A stretch of 64,000 bases of DNA from Agreia pratensis (GCF_900177685.1 NZ_FXAY01000001.1:1054001-1118000); one strand, 5' to 3'. Shown: positions 31,882-41,369, numbered from the stretch's first letter. Numbers and translations are program-made. The notes: generated from the letters alone by a model not told the origin.

Positions 31882-32810
31882 GCGGCGCCTCCGAGCGGAG
31901 CCAGCTCGGCTGCTCCGTCTTCGAGCAACTGCGCAGCGACCGCTGCGCCGAGAGCCTCGGCCACTACGCCGTCATCCACCCCGGTCAGTGTGGCGCTGCG
32001 GGTGCATCCGAGCTCTGCCTCACCAGACGGGGCGTAGACCACAGCGGTGAGAACGAGCAGATCGCCGTCGAGAGTGGCGTGCGCGCCGATCGGCGCGGCG
32101 CATCCGGCTTCGAGGGTGGCGAGAACAGATCTTTCGGCTCGAACAGCGGTGCGTGTCAGCCCGTGTTCGATGCTCAACAGCTCAGTGATGTCGTCTCCTT
32201 CTCGCGCCTCGATGGCGAGAGCGCCTTGGCCGGGCGCGGTCGGCCACAGCTCAAGATCAAAGAACTCCGACGCCTCCGCCAGCCGACCCAGTCGTTCGAG
32301 TCCGGCTGCAGCCAACACGACGCCGTGAAGGTCTCCCCGTTCAACCGATCGTAGTCGTGTGTCGACATTCCCTCGAATATCTACGACCTCCAGATCAGGA
32401 CGAAGTGATAACAATTGGGCACGACGGCGCGGAGAACCGGTTCCCACTCGAGCGCCCTCGGGCAGATCAGCGAGCGAGACGCCTCCCTGTGCGCAGAGAA
32501 CGTCGCGCGCATCCTCCCTCTCGGGAACCCCGCCGATGACGAGCCCTGGGTATGCGGCCGTCGGCAGGTCTTTGAGCGAGTGCACGATGAGATCGACCTC
32601 GCCGCGTGTCAGAGCTTCACGCAGCGCACTCGCGAACACGCCGGTTCCCCCCAGCGACGCGAGCGATTCCCTCGATGTGTCACCCTCTGTCTTGATGATC
32701 ACGAGCTCGGTCGGCACGCCGGTCGCCGCGGTGATCTGGTCGGCGACCATGCCCGTCTGGGCGCGCGCGAGCGCGCTGCCACGGGTGGCGATGCGAAGGA
32801 TTCGGGTCAA
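31878..32810 (-). CDS. hemC: Porphobilinogen deaminase (hydroxymethylbilane synthase)
   Basis: Polymerises four porphobilinogens to hydroxymethylbilane. 310 residues. Landmarks: RIATRGSALARAQ, VHSLKDLPT, the Arg-rich GTGSPRRRAQL, and the dipyrromethane-binding Cys in LEAGCAAPIGA. The start appears to be the rare codon TTG at 32810, which places LRIATRGS correctly; no ATG or GTG is available nearby. It lies 31 nt after hemH and overlaps hemD. Confidence 0.94.
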   Translation of the reverse strand: MTRILRIATRGSALARAQTGMVADQITAATGVPTELVIIKTEGDTSRESLASLGGTGVFASALREALTRGEVDLIVHSLKDLPTAAYPGLVIGGVPEREDARDVLCAQGGVSLADLPEGARVGTGSPRRRAQLLSLRPDLEVVDIRGNVDTRLRSVERGDLHGVVLAAAGLERLGRLAEASEFFDLELWPTAPGQGALAIEAREGDDITELLSIEHGLTRTAVRAERSVLATLEAGCAAPIGAHATLDGDLLVLTAVVYAPSGEAELGCTRSATLTGVDDGVVAEALGAAVAAQLLEDGAAELAPLGGAA

Positions 32811-32841
32811 AACAGAAGAGCTCTCAGAATGGAACGAAGGG

Positions 32842-34005
32842 TTAGGGCGCGAGTCCGGAGATCGCGGGCTTGAACCCCAAGCGTACGTTCTCGCAGCAGC
32901 CCGGGCGGCACACGTCGTACCAGGGGCCGAGCTTGGTCACTGCCGGACGCTCCGCCGCGGGCGTCGCCTGCACCCGCTCGAGTACGAGATCGACGAGCCC
33001 CGAAACGTAGGCCGGGTGGATGCCCGGGGTCGGCACCCGCACGGCCGCTAGGCCGGCTTCGGCGGCCGAGGTCAGAGCCTCGTTATCGAGGTCCCACTTC
33101 ACCTCCATGTGGTCGCTGACGAAACCGAGGGGCACGATGATGACAGCCCGGATGCCGCGGGCCGGCAATTCGGCGATCGCATCGTTGATGTCGGGCTCGA
33201 GCCACGGCATCGAGGGCGGGCCGCTGCGCGACTGGAACACCAACTGCCACGGGGCACTGGACTCCGCGGCGAGCATGACAGCCTCGGCGACCGCGAGGTG
33301 CTGGGCCTGATACGCGCCACCCTCGCCGAATCCACGGGCCTCGGGGCCCGAGCGGGCGGCATCCGTCGACGGGATCGAGTGCGTCGAGAACAGAACCTCG
33401 ACCTCTGTCTCGAGGTTGAGATCGGGCACCTCTGCGGCGAGCTGGGCGAAGCCCTCGCGCACACCCTCGATGAACGGCTCGACGAAGCCGGGGTGGTCGA
33501 AGAACTGACGCACCTTGTCGATCTCGAGCACGTCGCCGAGGCCAGACTCGTCGAGCGCCATCGCGAAGTCCTCGCGGTACTGGCGGCAGCTCGAGTACGA
33601 GCTGTAGGCGCTGGTCGCGATGGCGATCAGCTTCTTGTGGCCGGCATCGGATGCCTCGCGCAGCGCGTCGGCGAGGTAAGGATCCCAGTTGCGGTTGCCC
33701 CAGATCACCGGCAGGTTCAGTCCGCGGCGGTCGACCTCGGCCTGCAGAGCGATCTGCAGCGCGCGGTTCTGCGCGTTGATCGGGCTGATGCCGTCGAACG
33801 CGCGGTAGTGGTGGGCGACCTCTTCGAGCCGCTCTTCAGGGATGCCCCGGCCGCGCGTGACGTTGCGGAGAAAGGGAATGACGTCGTCTTGGCCCTCAGG
33901 CCCGCCGAACGATGCCAGCAGAATGGCGTCGTACTGCGTGGGCTCTGTGACGTGCTCGGGGCCTTCGGCCGCTGCCGGCGTTGCGTTGCGCACCAACTCG
34001 CTCAC
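32842..34005 (-). CDS. hemH: Coproporphyrin III ferrochelatase
   Basis: Inserts Fe2+ into coproporphyrin III (also called CpfC), the step before HemQ. 387 residues. DAILLASFGGPEG, the iron-site region SAYSSYSSCRQYRED, VLFSTHSIPSTDA and LVFQSRSGPPSMPWLEPDI are conserved. The C-terminal CRPGCC together with an internal Cys fits the [2Fe-2S] cluster of actinobacterial ferrochelatases. The GTG start overlaps the hemQ stop (GTGA); the long upstream extension of the frame is antisense-like and rejected. Confidence 0.94.
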   Translation of the reverse strand: MSELVRNATPAAAEGPEHVTEPTQYDAILLASFGGPEGQDDVIPFLRNVTRGRGIPEERLEEVAHHYRAFDGISPINAQNRALQIALQAEVDRRGLNLPVIWGNRNWDPYLADALREASDAGHKKLIAIATSAYSSYSSCRQYREDFAMALDESGLGDVLEIDKVRQFFDHPGFVEPFIEGVREGFAQLAAEVPDLNLETEVEVLFSTHSIPSTDAARSGPEARGFGEGGAYQAQHLAVAEAVMLAAESSAPWQLVFQSRSGPPSMPWLEPDINDAIAELPARGIRAVIIVPLGFVSDHMEVKWDLDNEALTSAAEAGLAAVRVPTPGIHPAYVSGLVDLVLERVQATPAAERPAVTKLGPWYDVCRPGCCENVRLGFKPAISGLAP

Positions 34006-34727
34006 TGGAGCACCTCGATGACCTCGGCCGTGGTGATACGGCGACCGGTGAAGAACGGAACCTCTTCGCGCACGTGCCGACGGGCATCCGTCTGGCGCAG
34101 ATCGCGCATGAGGTCGACCAGGTTCAGCAGGTTGTCGTCTTCGAGGCCGAGGATCCACTCGTAGTCGCCGAGGGCGAACGATGCCACCGTGTTAGCGAGC
34201 ACGCTGCGGAACTCGCTGCCCTTGCGACCGTGCTCGCCGAGCATGGCGCGACGCTCCTCGTCGGGCAGCAGGTACCACTCGTAGCTGCGCACGAACGGAT
34301 ACACCGTGAGCCAGGCGGCCGGCTCCTTGCCACGCATGAACGCGGGAAGGTGGTTCGCGCTGAACTCCGCGGCGCGGTGTACACCCATGGCGTTCCACGT
34401 CGGAAGCAGTGGCTGGATCAGGCCCGTGCGACGCAGCTCGCGCAGTGCCCACTGGAGTGTCTCGGGAACGGGACCGTGCAGCCAGAACATGACATCGGCA
34501 TCCGCTCTGAGACCAGACACGTCGTAGAGGCCACGCACGACGACACCCTCGGCCTCGACGATCGCGATCGCGTCATCGAGTTGGCCGACGGCATTCGCGA
34601 CGTCGTGCCCATCGAGTGTCGTCGCTCGGTCGGGATTTCGTCTGAATACGGCCCACAGCGTGTAGCCGATGACCTCATCGGCGGGCGTGGTGGTCTGCTC
34701 GACTGTCGGGTCAGTCATGTTCCTCAT
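34002..34727 (-). CDS. hemQ: Coproheme decarboxylase (HemQ, chlorite-dismutase family)
   Basis: Final enzyme of the coproporphyrin-dependent pathway; it decarboxylates coproheme to heme b using peroxide. 241 residues. YTLWAVFRRN at the start, ADVMFWLHGPVPETLQ, and the key YPFVRSYEWYLLPDEERR with the catalytic Tyr are present. A later ATG at 34718 is also possible. Its presence, together with CpfC-type HemH and HemY, shows that heme is made by the Gram-positive branch. Confidence 0.95.
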   Translation of the reverse strand: MRNMTDPTVEQTTTPADEVIGYTLWAVFRRNPDRATTLDGHDVANAVGQLDDAIAIVEAEGVVVRGLYDVSGLRADADVMFWLHGPVPETLQWALRELRRTGLIQPLLPTWNAMGVHRAAEFSANHLPAFMRGKEPAAWLTVYPFVRSYEWYLLPDEERRAMLGEHGRKGSEFRSVLANTVASFALGDYEWILGLEDDNLLNLVDLMRDLRQTDARRHVREEVPFFTGRRITTAEVIEVLQ

Positions 34728-34777
34728 TCATTTCGTGTGAGTAGTCAGTGGCGATGGCACGCCACGAGATCATGCGC

Positions 34778-35131
34778 TCAGCGCCTGGAAATAGCCCGAA
34801 CGGCCACGAACACAGCTCCGCCCACCGCGACCGCGAGGCCACCGATCGCTGCAGCCAGGGCCACGGGGTTCTCGTCGCGCAGCACTCGGATCTTGTTGGA
34901 GATCTCGGCCGCGGCGAGCTTGGCCTGCTTCGGCACGTTGAGCTTGTATTCGATGGCATCGAGGTTGGCGGCGAGCGCCTCCCTGTTCTTCACGATGTCG
35001 GCGGCGAGCTCTGCCGAACTGCGCTGCGGCGCCTCCGGCTTGCCGTCGCCCTGCAAAGCGGTCTTCGCCATCTGGGTCGTGGCACGAACTGCCGCGCCGT
35101 CGATGGGTGCGTCTTTTCTATCGGTGCTCAT
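34778..35131 (-). CDS. DUF3618 protein
   Basis: 117 residues. The DUF3618 signature is clear: SSAELAADIVKNREALAANLDAIEYKLN, followed by one C-terminal membrane helix (NPVALAAAIGGLAVAVGGAVFVAV). The ATG overlaps the stop of the holin-X-like gene (ATGA). Proteins of this family accompany holin-X and YtxH-like proteins in Actinobacteria, probably in envelope or membrane organisation; no function is proven. hemQ starts 50 nt further along the same strand. Confidence 0.82.
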   Translation of the reverse strand: MSTDRKDAPIDGAAVRATTQMAKTALQGDGKPEAPQRSSAELAADIVKNREALAANLDAIEYKLNVPKQAKLAAAEISNKIRVLRDENPVALAAAIGGLAVAVGGAVFVAVRAISRR

Positions 35132-35532
35132 CGGCCGAGTCCCTTGATCGCGTTGACATCTTTCTTGAGGCTGTCGACCGAGTCCTCGGGAATCGGCGGG
35201 ATGCCCTTCTTGATCGAGCGCACGCCGACCAGCACCAGAATCGCGACGATGACGAGAAGCGCCCCGGCCACGATGAGGGCTGCGGCCCACGGCTGGAAGA
35301 CCGTCGCGAGGCCGAGCACTGCGGCTGCGATGAGCACCGCGAGCGCGAAGAAGCCCAGAAGCGCGGCGACGACGAACAGTGCTGCGCCGACTCCGAGCTT
35401 GGCGAGGCGTGAGGTGATCTCGCGCTTCAGGCCCTCGATCTCATCTTTGACGAGCTTCGTGAGCAGGCCCGGAAGTTCGCCGAGAAGTTCGCCGAGCGAC
35501 TTCTTGCGAGCCGGGTTGGGAAGGTTCGTCAT
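35128..35532 (-). CDS. Phage-holin-X-like membrane protein
   Basis: 134 residues. An amphipathic N-terminus (LGELPGLLTKLVKDEIEGLKREI) is followed by two membrane helices (about 48-70 and 80-105) and a short tail, the pattern of the actinobacterial holin-X / DUF1469 family. Despite the name, these are chromosomal housekeeping-type genes, not prophage parts; no other phage gene is present. Middle gene of a three-gene unit with the YtxH-like and DUF3618 proteins. Confidence 0.78.
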   Translation of the reverse strand: MTNLPNPARKKSLGELLGELPGLLTKLVKDEIEGLKREITSRLAKLGVGAALFVVAALLGFFALAVLIAAAVLGLATVFQPWAAALIVAGALLVIVAILVLVGVRSIKKGIPPIPEDSVDSLKKDVNAIKGLGR

Positions 35533-35542
35533 CGGACGCGCC

Positions 35543-35902
35543 CTACTCGTCGTCTGCCGAGGCAGGAGCGGGCGTGGCCGGCTTCATCGTCGAGGCCTTC
35601 GTTGTGGAGGCCTTCTTCTTCGCCGCGCCGGCGGACTTCGAGCTGGCACCCTTCGCGGGAGCGTCATCGAGGTGCAGCAGCGAACGCACCGCCTTCTTCG
35701 TGGCGTTTCCGGCCTTCACCTGCACCGTGTCGACGCGCTGGCCGGCGAACTCCTTGACGGCCCCGGCGACCTGTTGCACGGGTGCAAGGTTCCACACCTT
35801 GTCGGCACCTGCCTTGATCTGCTCGTACCGCGGCCGACCGGCACGCGAGCCGAGAACGTAGCCTGTGGCCAGACCGACCACCAAAATCAACTTGCCGCGC
35901 AT
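35543..35902 (-). CDS. YtxH-like small membrane protein
   Basis: 119 residues. A short N-terminal membrane helix with glycine pattern (RGKLILVVGLATGYVLGSRAG) is followed by a helical segment (RPRYEQIKAGADKVWNLAPVQ) and a low-complexity Lys/Ala/Thr-rich tail. The layout resembles YtxH-family membrane-anchored stress proteins. GGAG precedes the ATG. First gene of the three-gene membrane unit just upstream of hemQ. Confidence 0.72.
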   Translation of the reverse strand: MRGKLILVVGLATGYVLGSRAGRPRYEQIKAGADKVWNLAPVQQVAGAVKEFAGQRVDTVQVKAGNATKKAVRSLLHLDDAPAKGASSKSAGAAKKKASTTKASTMKPATPAPASADDE

Positions 35903-36061
35903 AACGACTCCGATCCATAGAGAGTTGGCGTGAGCTATAAGCGTAGACCTTGCCGCCTGAACGGCGAACGGGATGCCTTTCCCTCCGCGGGTGTGTTAGG
36001 TGCGGCCAGCGATTCCGGCGCGGCCAGCGTGGGGCGACTCGCTCACTTCTATGCTGGCGCT

Positions 36062-36793
36062 ATGGACGGACTCCTCTCAGGCGGCAACATGAACGTGGTG
36101 GAACGCAGTGGCGACACGGTTCTTCGACAGGCGGGGCCCTGGACTCCCACCGTTCACCGATACCTCGACTACCTCTCGCTGGCGGGAATCGACTGGGCTC
36201 CGCGAGCGCTCGGCATCGAGGGCGAGCGTGAGAGGCTCTCGTTCATCGAGGGTGACGTTCCGCTGTACCCGCTTCCGGAGTGGGTATGGAGCGAGTCTCT
36301 CCTCGCCGAGTGCGCCGCGCGGCTGCGTGAGTTGCACGATGCCAGCATCGGCTTCGGTCTCGACGACGCGGTGTGGCAGTCACGCAGCAAGGTTCCGGCC
36401 GAGGTGATCTGCCACAACGACTTCTCACCGCACAACCTCGCCTTTCGCGACGGGCACTTCGTTGGCGCCATCGACTTCGACATGTGCTCGCCCGGGCCTC
36501 GCCTGTGGGACATCGCCTACTTCGCGACCCGCATTGTTCCCCTGACCGGGTCGACACCCGAGGGTGCACCCGGCATGGAAGAGGCGCGGCGCCGGGTGGG
36601 CATCATCCTCGAGGCGTACGGCTCCGACGCGAGTTGGGATGATGTGCTCCGCGTAGCGATCATCCGCCTCGTCGATCTGGCGCAGATGTCGATCGAGAAG
36701 GCCGACGAGCTGTCGAAGCCGCACCTGCGCGACGAGGCCGCGTACTACGAGGCAGAGGCCAAGTACCTGCGCGAGCTGCGGAAGGCCAGCTGA
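36062..36793 (+). CDS. Aminoglycoside-phosphotransferase-fold kinase
   Basis: 243-residue APH-fold kinase-like protein. The catalytic loop ICHNDFSPHNLAF and the metal-binding IDFDMCSPGPRLWDIAYFA are intact, but the N-terminal lobe is short. Such proteins phosphorylate small molecules; antibiotic resistance should not be assumed. TATGCT lies exactly 6 nt before the ATG and there is no ribosome binding site, hence a leaderless mRNA is likely. It stands between the membrane unit and hemY, transcribed against both. Confidence 0.82.
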   Translation: MDGLLSGGNMNVVERSGDTVLRQAGPWTPTVHRYLDYLSLAGIDWAPRALGIEGERERLSFIEGDVPLYPLPEWVWSESLLAECAARLRELHDASIGFGLDDAVWQSRSKVPAEVICHNDFSPHNLAFRDGHFVGAIDFDMCSPGPRLWDIAYFATRIVPLTGSTPEGAPGMEEARRRVGIILEAYGSDASWDDVLRVAIIRLVDLAQMSIEKADELSKPHLRDEAAYYEAEAKYLRELRKAS

Positions 36794-36823
36794 GCCCACT
36801 GCTTCATCGGTCGACGGCCGGGG

Positions 36824-38320
36824 TCACGCGTGCCCGGCGCGCAGCTCGAAGGCGAAGTCGGATGCCGCGGTGCGCGACTGCGCGACCGTGGCGGCCAGGC
36901 CGGTGCCCGCCATCCAGGCGCCGACCACGAGGAGCCCGGGAACGGCATCCGCTTGGGAGCGCAGCGCCTCGACCCTGGCGCGGTGTCCGACGGTGGCGAA
37001 CGCCAAGGAGTCGTTCCAGCGAGTGCGGGCGAAGCCGCGCACCGAACTCTCATCGAGGGTGAGGCCCAGCAGCGCCGTCGCATCCGACAGCGCCTGGGCC
37101 TTCGTGGGCGGCGGCGTGACGGCGTCGAGATCGTAGGAGAGGCGCAGCACGTGCCTGCCGGAACCTGCAGCCTGGGCCAGCCAGTTCCATTTGGCGGTCG
37201 CGTGGGTGAGCGCCTTGGCCTGGATGCCGGGAACGCCGGTGGCGACGAGCACGCCGGTTCCCCGCGGGGCCGCGTCGAGGCGGGCATCGTCGACCACGAG
37301 GGTGGCGAGCTCTACCGAGGCAGGCGCGGGCCACGCCTCGGGGGCTCCCGTGTCGATGCCGAGCCCATCGAGAAGTGCGAGGCCGGTGCGGAACGACGTA
37401 GCGACGACCACAGCTCGCGAGGTGACTTCGATCGGCTCGGACTCGTCTTCGACTGCCACCGCTGTGGTGCTCCAGAGGCCGTTGTGTTCAGGGAGCGGTC
37501 CGGTGCTCCGCACGGCGGTGGACATCCGGAATTCGACGCCGAACTTCTCGCAGTCGGCGACCAGGGCCTCGACGAGTCGATACATGCCACCGTCGAGCCC
37601 TGCGACTGCGGAGCCGGCGGCCACCTTGGTTCCACGCTCCTCGAGCAGGGCGAGTACCGCCCCAGACAGCGAGCCCTGATTTGTCATGGCCTTCGTGAGT
37701 CCGGGGGCCACGGCGTGCACGTCGATGACGTTCGGCGACGCCGAGTGCACCCCGGCGACGATCGGTGTCACCAGGCGGTCGAGCACCGCCCGACCCATAC
37801 GGCGGCGCACGATGCCACCGAGGTCGGTCTCAGGCCGCACGCGCAGAAGCGGAATATATCGGTCGAGCTGCGCCCGCAACGCGCCCTTCCAGCCGAGGAT
37901 GCGGCGCACGTCGTCGGCGAGCGGGGCGCCCGGGATTCCGAGGAGGCTCAGTTTCGGCAGTGGCGCCGCCCCACCGGGCAACTGCACCCATGCCCCGCGG
38001 GAGTTGGGAGTGGCGATCTCGTCGCCCAGCCCGAGGTCGGCGATCAGCGTCGCGACGGGTCCGGGCTTGCCCTTCTCTCCCCCGCGGGTGGCGAAGCTCT
38101 CCGCCCCGCTGTCGAGCCGGATGCCGGACACCTCGTGCGTCGCCACGAATCCGCCCGGGGTCTCGGCCGCGTCGAGCACGACGACCCGGAGGCCCTTGCG
38201 CGCGCACTCCCGCGCCGAGACGAGTCCGGCAACACCGGCCCCGATGACGACGACATCGAAGTCGACGGGCTTTTGTTCAGAATCAGCGGCGTGCTCGTCG
38301 CTATTGGCCGAGGTGGTCAT
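36824..38320 (-). CDS. hemY: Coproporphyrinogen III oxidase (HemY/CgoX type)
   Basis: FAD enzyme that oxidises coproporphyrinogen III to coproporphyrin III with O2 in the Gram-positive pathway (older name protoporphyrinogen oxidase). 498 residues. The dinucleotide fold VVVIGAGVAGLVSARECARKG, the second FAD region and the C-terminal VVGAWMAGTGLAATVAQSR are seen. The start overlaps the hemE stop, so hemE-hemY are co-translated; with hemQ and hemH present the coproporphyrin route is the one used. Confidence 0.93.
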   Translation of the reverse strand: MTTSANSDEHAADSEQKPVDFDVVVIGAGVAGLVSARECARKGLRVVVLDAAETPGGFVATHEVSGIRLDSGAESFATRGGEKGKPGPVATLIADLGLGDEIATPNSRGAWVQLPGGAAPLPKLSLLGIPGAPLADDVRRILGWKGALRAQLDRYIPLLRVRPETDLGGIVRRRMGRAVLDRLVTPIVAGVHSASPNVIDVHAVAPGLTKAMTNQGSLSGAVLALLEERGTKVAAGSAVAGLDGGMYRLVEALVADCEKFGVEFRMSTAVRSTGPLPEHNGLWSTTAVAVEDESEPIEVTSRAVVVATSFRTGLALLDGLGIDTGAPEAWPAPASVELATLVVDDARLDAAPRGTGVLVATGVPGIQAKALTHATAKWNWLAQAAGSGRHVLRLSYDLDAVTPPPTKAQALSDATALLGLTLDESSVRGFARTRWNDSLAFATVGHRARVEALRSQADAVPGLLVVGAWMAGTGLAATVAQSRTAASDFAFELRAGHA

Positions 38321-39393
38321 CGTGAGTGCACGAGTTCGACGATGCGGGTGAGCACGTCGGGATCGGTCTCGGGCGGAACCCCATGCCCCAGGTTGAGCAC
38401 GTGGGCGGGAGCGGCCTTTCCGCTCTCGAGAACATCGAGCACGTGCCTCTCGAGCACGGGCCAGGGCGCGGCGAGCAGCGCGGGGTCGACATTGCCCTGC
38501 AGTGGAACTCCTCCGCCGAGACGACGGCTCGCCTCGGCCAGCGGGATGCGCCAGTCGACACCCATCACGTCGGCACCGATCTCGTGCATGGCCTCGAGAA
38601 CCTCGCCGCTACCGACACCGAAGTGCACCCGAGGAACACCGAGCTCGGCCACGGCGGAGAGCGCCTTCGCCGAGTGCCGCTGCACATGGGCCGTGTAGTC
38701 GGCGAGCGACAGCGATCCCACCCACGAGTCGAACAGCTGCGCCGCCGAGGCTCCAGCGACAACCTGCGCGCGTAAGAACTGACCCGTGACCGTCGCGGCC
38801 CAATCGAGCAGGCCGGCCCAGGCATCCGGATCGGCGTGCATCAGGGTGCGCGCCCGCAGGTGGTCTTTCGACGGGCCACCCTCGACGAGATAGGCGGCGA
38901 GAGTGAAGGGGGCACCGGCGAATCCGATGAGCGGGGTGGTGCCGAGCTGCGCGACCGTTCGGGCGACTCCCGCGGCGACGGGAGCAAGTGCGGAGGGGTC
39001 GAGCGTGGGCAGCGCGGCCACATCCGCGGCGGTGCGAACGGGCTTGCCGAGCACCGGTCCGCGGCCGGGAACGATGTCGACGTCGACTCCGGCCAGCTTC
39101 AGGGGAATCACGATGTCACTGAAGAAGATGCCCGCGTCGACTCCGTGCCGACGCACGGGCTGCAGCGTGATCTCGCTCGAGAGCTCGGGGTCGAGACAGG
39201 CGTCGAGCATCTGCGTTCCGACCCGCAACTCGCGGTACTCGGGCAGCGAGCGGCCCGCCTGCCGCATGAACCATACGGGCGTCACGTCGCCACGTTCACC
39301 TCTATAGGTGGTGACGAGAGCGCTGGATGCCGTGCGCCCGTCGACAAGGGGATGATCGGCGGGCAGGGTGGTTGCGGCGTTTGTCGAAGTCAC
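38317..39393 (-). CDS. hemE: Uroporphyrinogen decarboxylase
   Basis: Removes four carboxyl groups from uroporphyrinogen III to give coproporphyrinogen III. 358 residues. The signature TPVWFMRQAGRSLPEYRELR, the Asp-containing FFSDIVIPL, GFAGAPFTLAAYLVEGG and the C-terminal NLGHGVPPETDP are all present. GTG start; TAAAAT lies 6 nt before it on the minus strand. Divergent from hemA, so both ends of the pathway are driven from one 56-nt gap. Confidence 0.96.
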   Translation of the reverse strand: MTSTNAATTLPADHPLVDGRTASSALVTTYRGERGDVTPVWFMRQAGRSLPEYRELRVGTQMLDACLDPELSSEITLQPVRRHGVDAGIFFSDIVIPLKLAGVDVDIVPGRGPVLGKPVRTAADVAALPTLDPSALAPVAAGVARTVAQLGTTPLIGFAGAPFTLAAYLVEGGPSKDHLRARTLMHADPDAWAGLLDWAATVTGQFLRAQVVAGASAAQLFDSWVGSLSLADYTAHVQRHSAKALSAVAELGVPRVHFGVGSGEVLEAMHEIGADVMGVDWRIPLAEASRRLGGGVPLQGNVDPALLAAPWPVLERHVLDVLESGKAAPAHVLNLGHGVPPETDPDVLTRIVELVHSR

Positions 39394-39399
39394 CGGGCG

Positions 39400-39443
39400 A
39401 TTTTAGCTGCGCTACCTGAGCAGTGTTCTACGCACCGTAGACT
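39400..39443. promoter_or_regulatory. Divergent leaderless promoters of hemE and hemA
   Basis: Minus-strand TAAAAT (39400-39405) is 6 nt from the hemE GTG, and plus-strand TAGACT (39438-39443) is 6 nt from the hemA GTG. Neither gene has a Shine-Dalgarno sequence. The 56-nt gap holds nothing else. Confidence 0.6.
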
Positions 39444-39449
39444 TGTCAG

Positions 39450-40763
39450 GTGCTGCTCTGCCTGACTGCGAACCATCGCAACGCCAGCTTCGATCTTCTC
39501 GAGAAGCTGTCGATCGGCGCACCCTCCCTCGCCACCTCGCTCGTGACCGAGAGCGACTTCATTCAGGGTGCCGTTGTTCTGGCCACCTGCAACCGCTTCG
39601 AGGCCTACCTCGACGTCGACGAGCCGCTCACCGCGGCCGCCGCTCTCGCGGCCGAGCAGGCCATCGAGGTGCTGGCCGAGGCATCCGTCGTCGACGTCGA
39701 CGACGTGCGCAACACCCTCACCGTTCTCTGCGGCGACACGGTCGCCGAGCATCTCTTCTCTGTGTCGAGCGGGCTCGAGTCGGTCGCCATCGGCGAAGAC
39801 GAGATCGCCGGCCAGGTTCGCCGAGCCCTCACCACCGCCCGAGTCGAGCACACCACCTCGAGCGATCTCGAGCGCCTGTTCCAGCGCGCGTCGAAGACCT
39901 CACGCGGTGTCAAGACGAAGACCGGCCTCGGCGGAGCGGGCCGCAGTCTTGTGCGTCTGGCGCTCGATCTGGCCGAGAGCCGCGTCACCGACTGGGCCGG
40001 TACCACCGTTCTTCTCGTGGGCACAGGCCGCTACGCCCGAGCCAGCCTCGCCGCCCTCCGCGACCGCGGGGTCACCAACGTGCGGGTCTACTCGCCGTCG
40101 GGCCGCGCCGCGAACTTCGCCGCCTCGCACCAGCTGCAGGCCGTCGCGAAGGCCGAGCTGGTCGAGGCGATTGCGGCATCCGATGTGATCGTCACCTGCA
40201 GCACCGCACCCACTGTCGTGCTCACCGCCGAGCAGCTGAACGCCGCAGCCGACATCGAGGGCGCCGTCGAACGCCGCCTCGTGATCGACCTCGGATTGCC
40301 GCGCAACGTCGACCCGGCGGTCTCCACCGTCTCGGGCACCGAACTGCTCGACCTCGAGACAGTGAGCCTGCACGCTCCCCTCGAAGAGCTGAACGCCGAG
40401 TCGCACGCACGCGCGCTGGTGGGCGAGGCGGCAGCCGAGTATCGCGCATCCCGCGCCGAGGCCGAGGTCGCCCCTGCCGTGGTGGCCCTGCGCTCGCACC
40501 TCTTCGACCTGCTCGACGACGAGATCGCCCGGGCCCGATCGCGCGGAGACTCGTCAGACGAGACCGAACGCGCGCTGCGGCACCTGGTCGGCGTGATTCT
40601 GCACACCCCGTCGGTGCGAGCCCGCGAGCTCGCACGCACGGGCGGAACCGAGACCGTGTTCGCGGCCGTCGAAGCATTGTTCGGCCTGCAGGCGTCGCCC
40701 GCCGTTGCCGAGGCCGTCGTCGCGTCCACTCTGCCCCTCACGCACCGCGCGCCCGGAGCCTGA
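39450..40763 (+). CDS. hemA: Glutamyl-tRNA reductase
   Basis: NADPH-dependent reduction of Glu-tRNA to glutamate-1-semialdehyde, the committed and usually controlled step of heme synthesis. 437 residues. The nucleophile Cys lies in ATCNRFEAY, the [13 protein letters not shown] segment follows, then the NADPH domain ([10 protein letters not shown]) and the C-terminal dimerisation helices. The GTG at 39450 places [13 protein letters not shown] at the correct N-terminus. A GNAT gene begins directly after the stop. Confidence 0.95.
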   Translation: MLLCLTANHRNASFDLLEKLSIGAPSLATSLVTESDFIQGAVVLATCNRFEAYLDVDEPLTAAAALAAEQAIEVLAEASVVDVDDVRNTLTVLCGDTVAEHLFSVSSGLESVAIGEDEIAGQVRRALTTARVEHTTSSDLERLFQRASKTSRGVKTKTGLGGAGRSLVRLALDLAESRVTDWAGTTVLLVGTGRYARASLAALRDRGVTNVRVYSPSGRAANFAASHQLQAVAKAELVEAIAASDVIVTCSTAPTVVLTAEQLNAAADIEGAVERRLVIDLGLPRNVDPAVSTVSGTELLDLETVSLHAPLEELNAESHARALVGEAAAEYRASRAEAEVAPAVVALRSHLFDLLDDEIARARSRGDSSDETERALRHLVGVILHTPSVRARELARTGGTETVFAAVEALFGLQASPAVAEAVVASTLPLTHRAPGA

Positions 40764-41369
40764 GTGAGCGGCGAGGCCGTGCTGCGCGTGACGGAGCCCG
40801 TCCGCACCGAGCATCTGCTTTTGCGCACGCTCACTCCTGACGATCTTGACGACGTCTTCGCCTACGCCGGGCGCGACGATGTGATCCGCTATCTGCCCTG
40901 GCCGAAGCGCAATCGCGACGAGGTCGCCGAGCACCTGGCGCGCAGACTCAACACCACCCTGGCCACTGACGGCGACGTGATCGTTCTGGGCATGGAGCTG
41001 GCACCGTCGGCCGACGACCCTGCCGCGCGCCCGCGCATCATCGGCGACATGACTCTCGTTCTCTCGAGCGTCGAGCATCGCCAGGCCACGATCGGCTGGG
41101 TGCTGAACCCGGAATACGAGGGCAAGGGCTACGCGACCGAGGCCGCATCCCGCGTTCTGACTCTCGCCTTTGATGAACTCGGTTCGCACCGCGTCATCGC
41201 CGAGCTCGACCCGCGCAACACCGCGTCGGCTGCGCTCTGCGCGCGGCTGGGCATGCGCCTCGAGGCCCATTTCGTGCACAGCGAGATCTTCAAGGGCGAG
41301 TGGGGTGACCTCGCCGTCTACGCGATCCTCGATGTGGAGTGGAATGCCCGGAACGCGCTCGATGGCTGA
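40764..41369 (+). CDS. GNAT-family acetyltransferase (RimJ-like)
   Basis: 201 residues of the Acetyltransf_3/RimJ type: RTEHLLLRTLTPDDLDDVFAY, GWVLNPEYEGKGYATEAASRVL and the tail NTASAALCARLGMRLEAH. The GTG start abuts the hemA stop with no gap, and the stop overlaps the NUDIX gene, so these three are one transcript. The target (small molecule or protein N-terminus) is unknown. Confidence 0.86.
   Translation: MSGEAVLRVTEPVRTEHLLLRTLTPDDLDDVFAYAGRDDVIRYLPWPKRNRDEVAEHLARRLNTTLATDGDVIVLGMELAPSADDPAARPRIIGDMTLVLSSVEHRQATIGWVLNPEYEGKGYATEAASRVLTLAFDELGSHRVIAELDPRNTASAALCARLGMRLEAHFVHSEIFKGEWGDLAVYAILDVEWNARNALDG

Noticed and set aside
33109-34164. 351-aa plus-strand frame opposite hemH
   Set aside because: Antisense shadow of a complete ferrochelatase gene with all its motifs.
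35128-35532. Prophage remnant (holin-like gene)
   Set aside because: The holin-X family is chromosomal in Actinobacteria; no lysin, integrase or structural phage gene is nearby.
36830-38698. 622-aa plus-strand frame opposite hemY/hemE
   Set aside because: Antisense shadow; composition dominated by Arg, Gly and His, with no domain.
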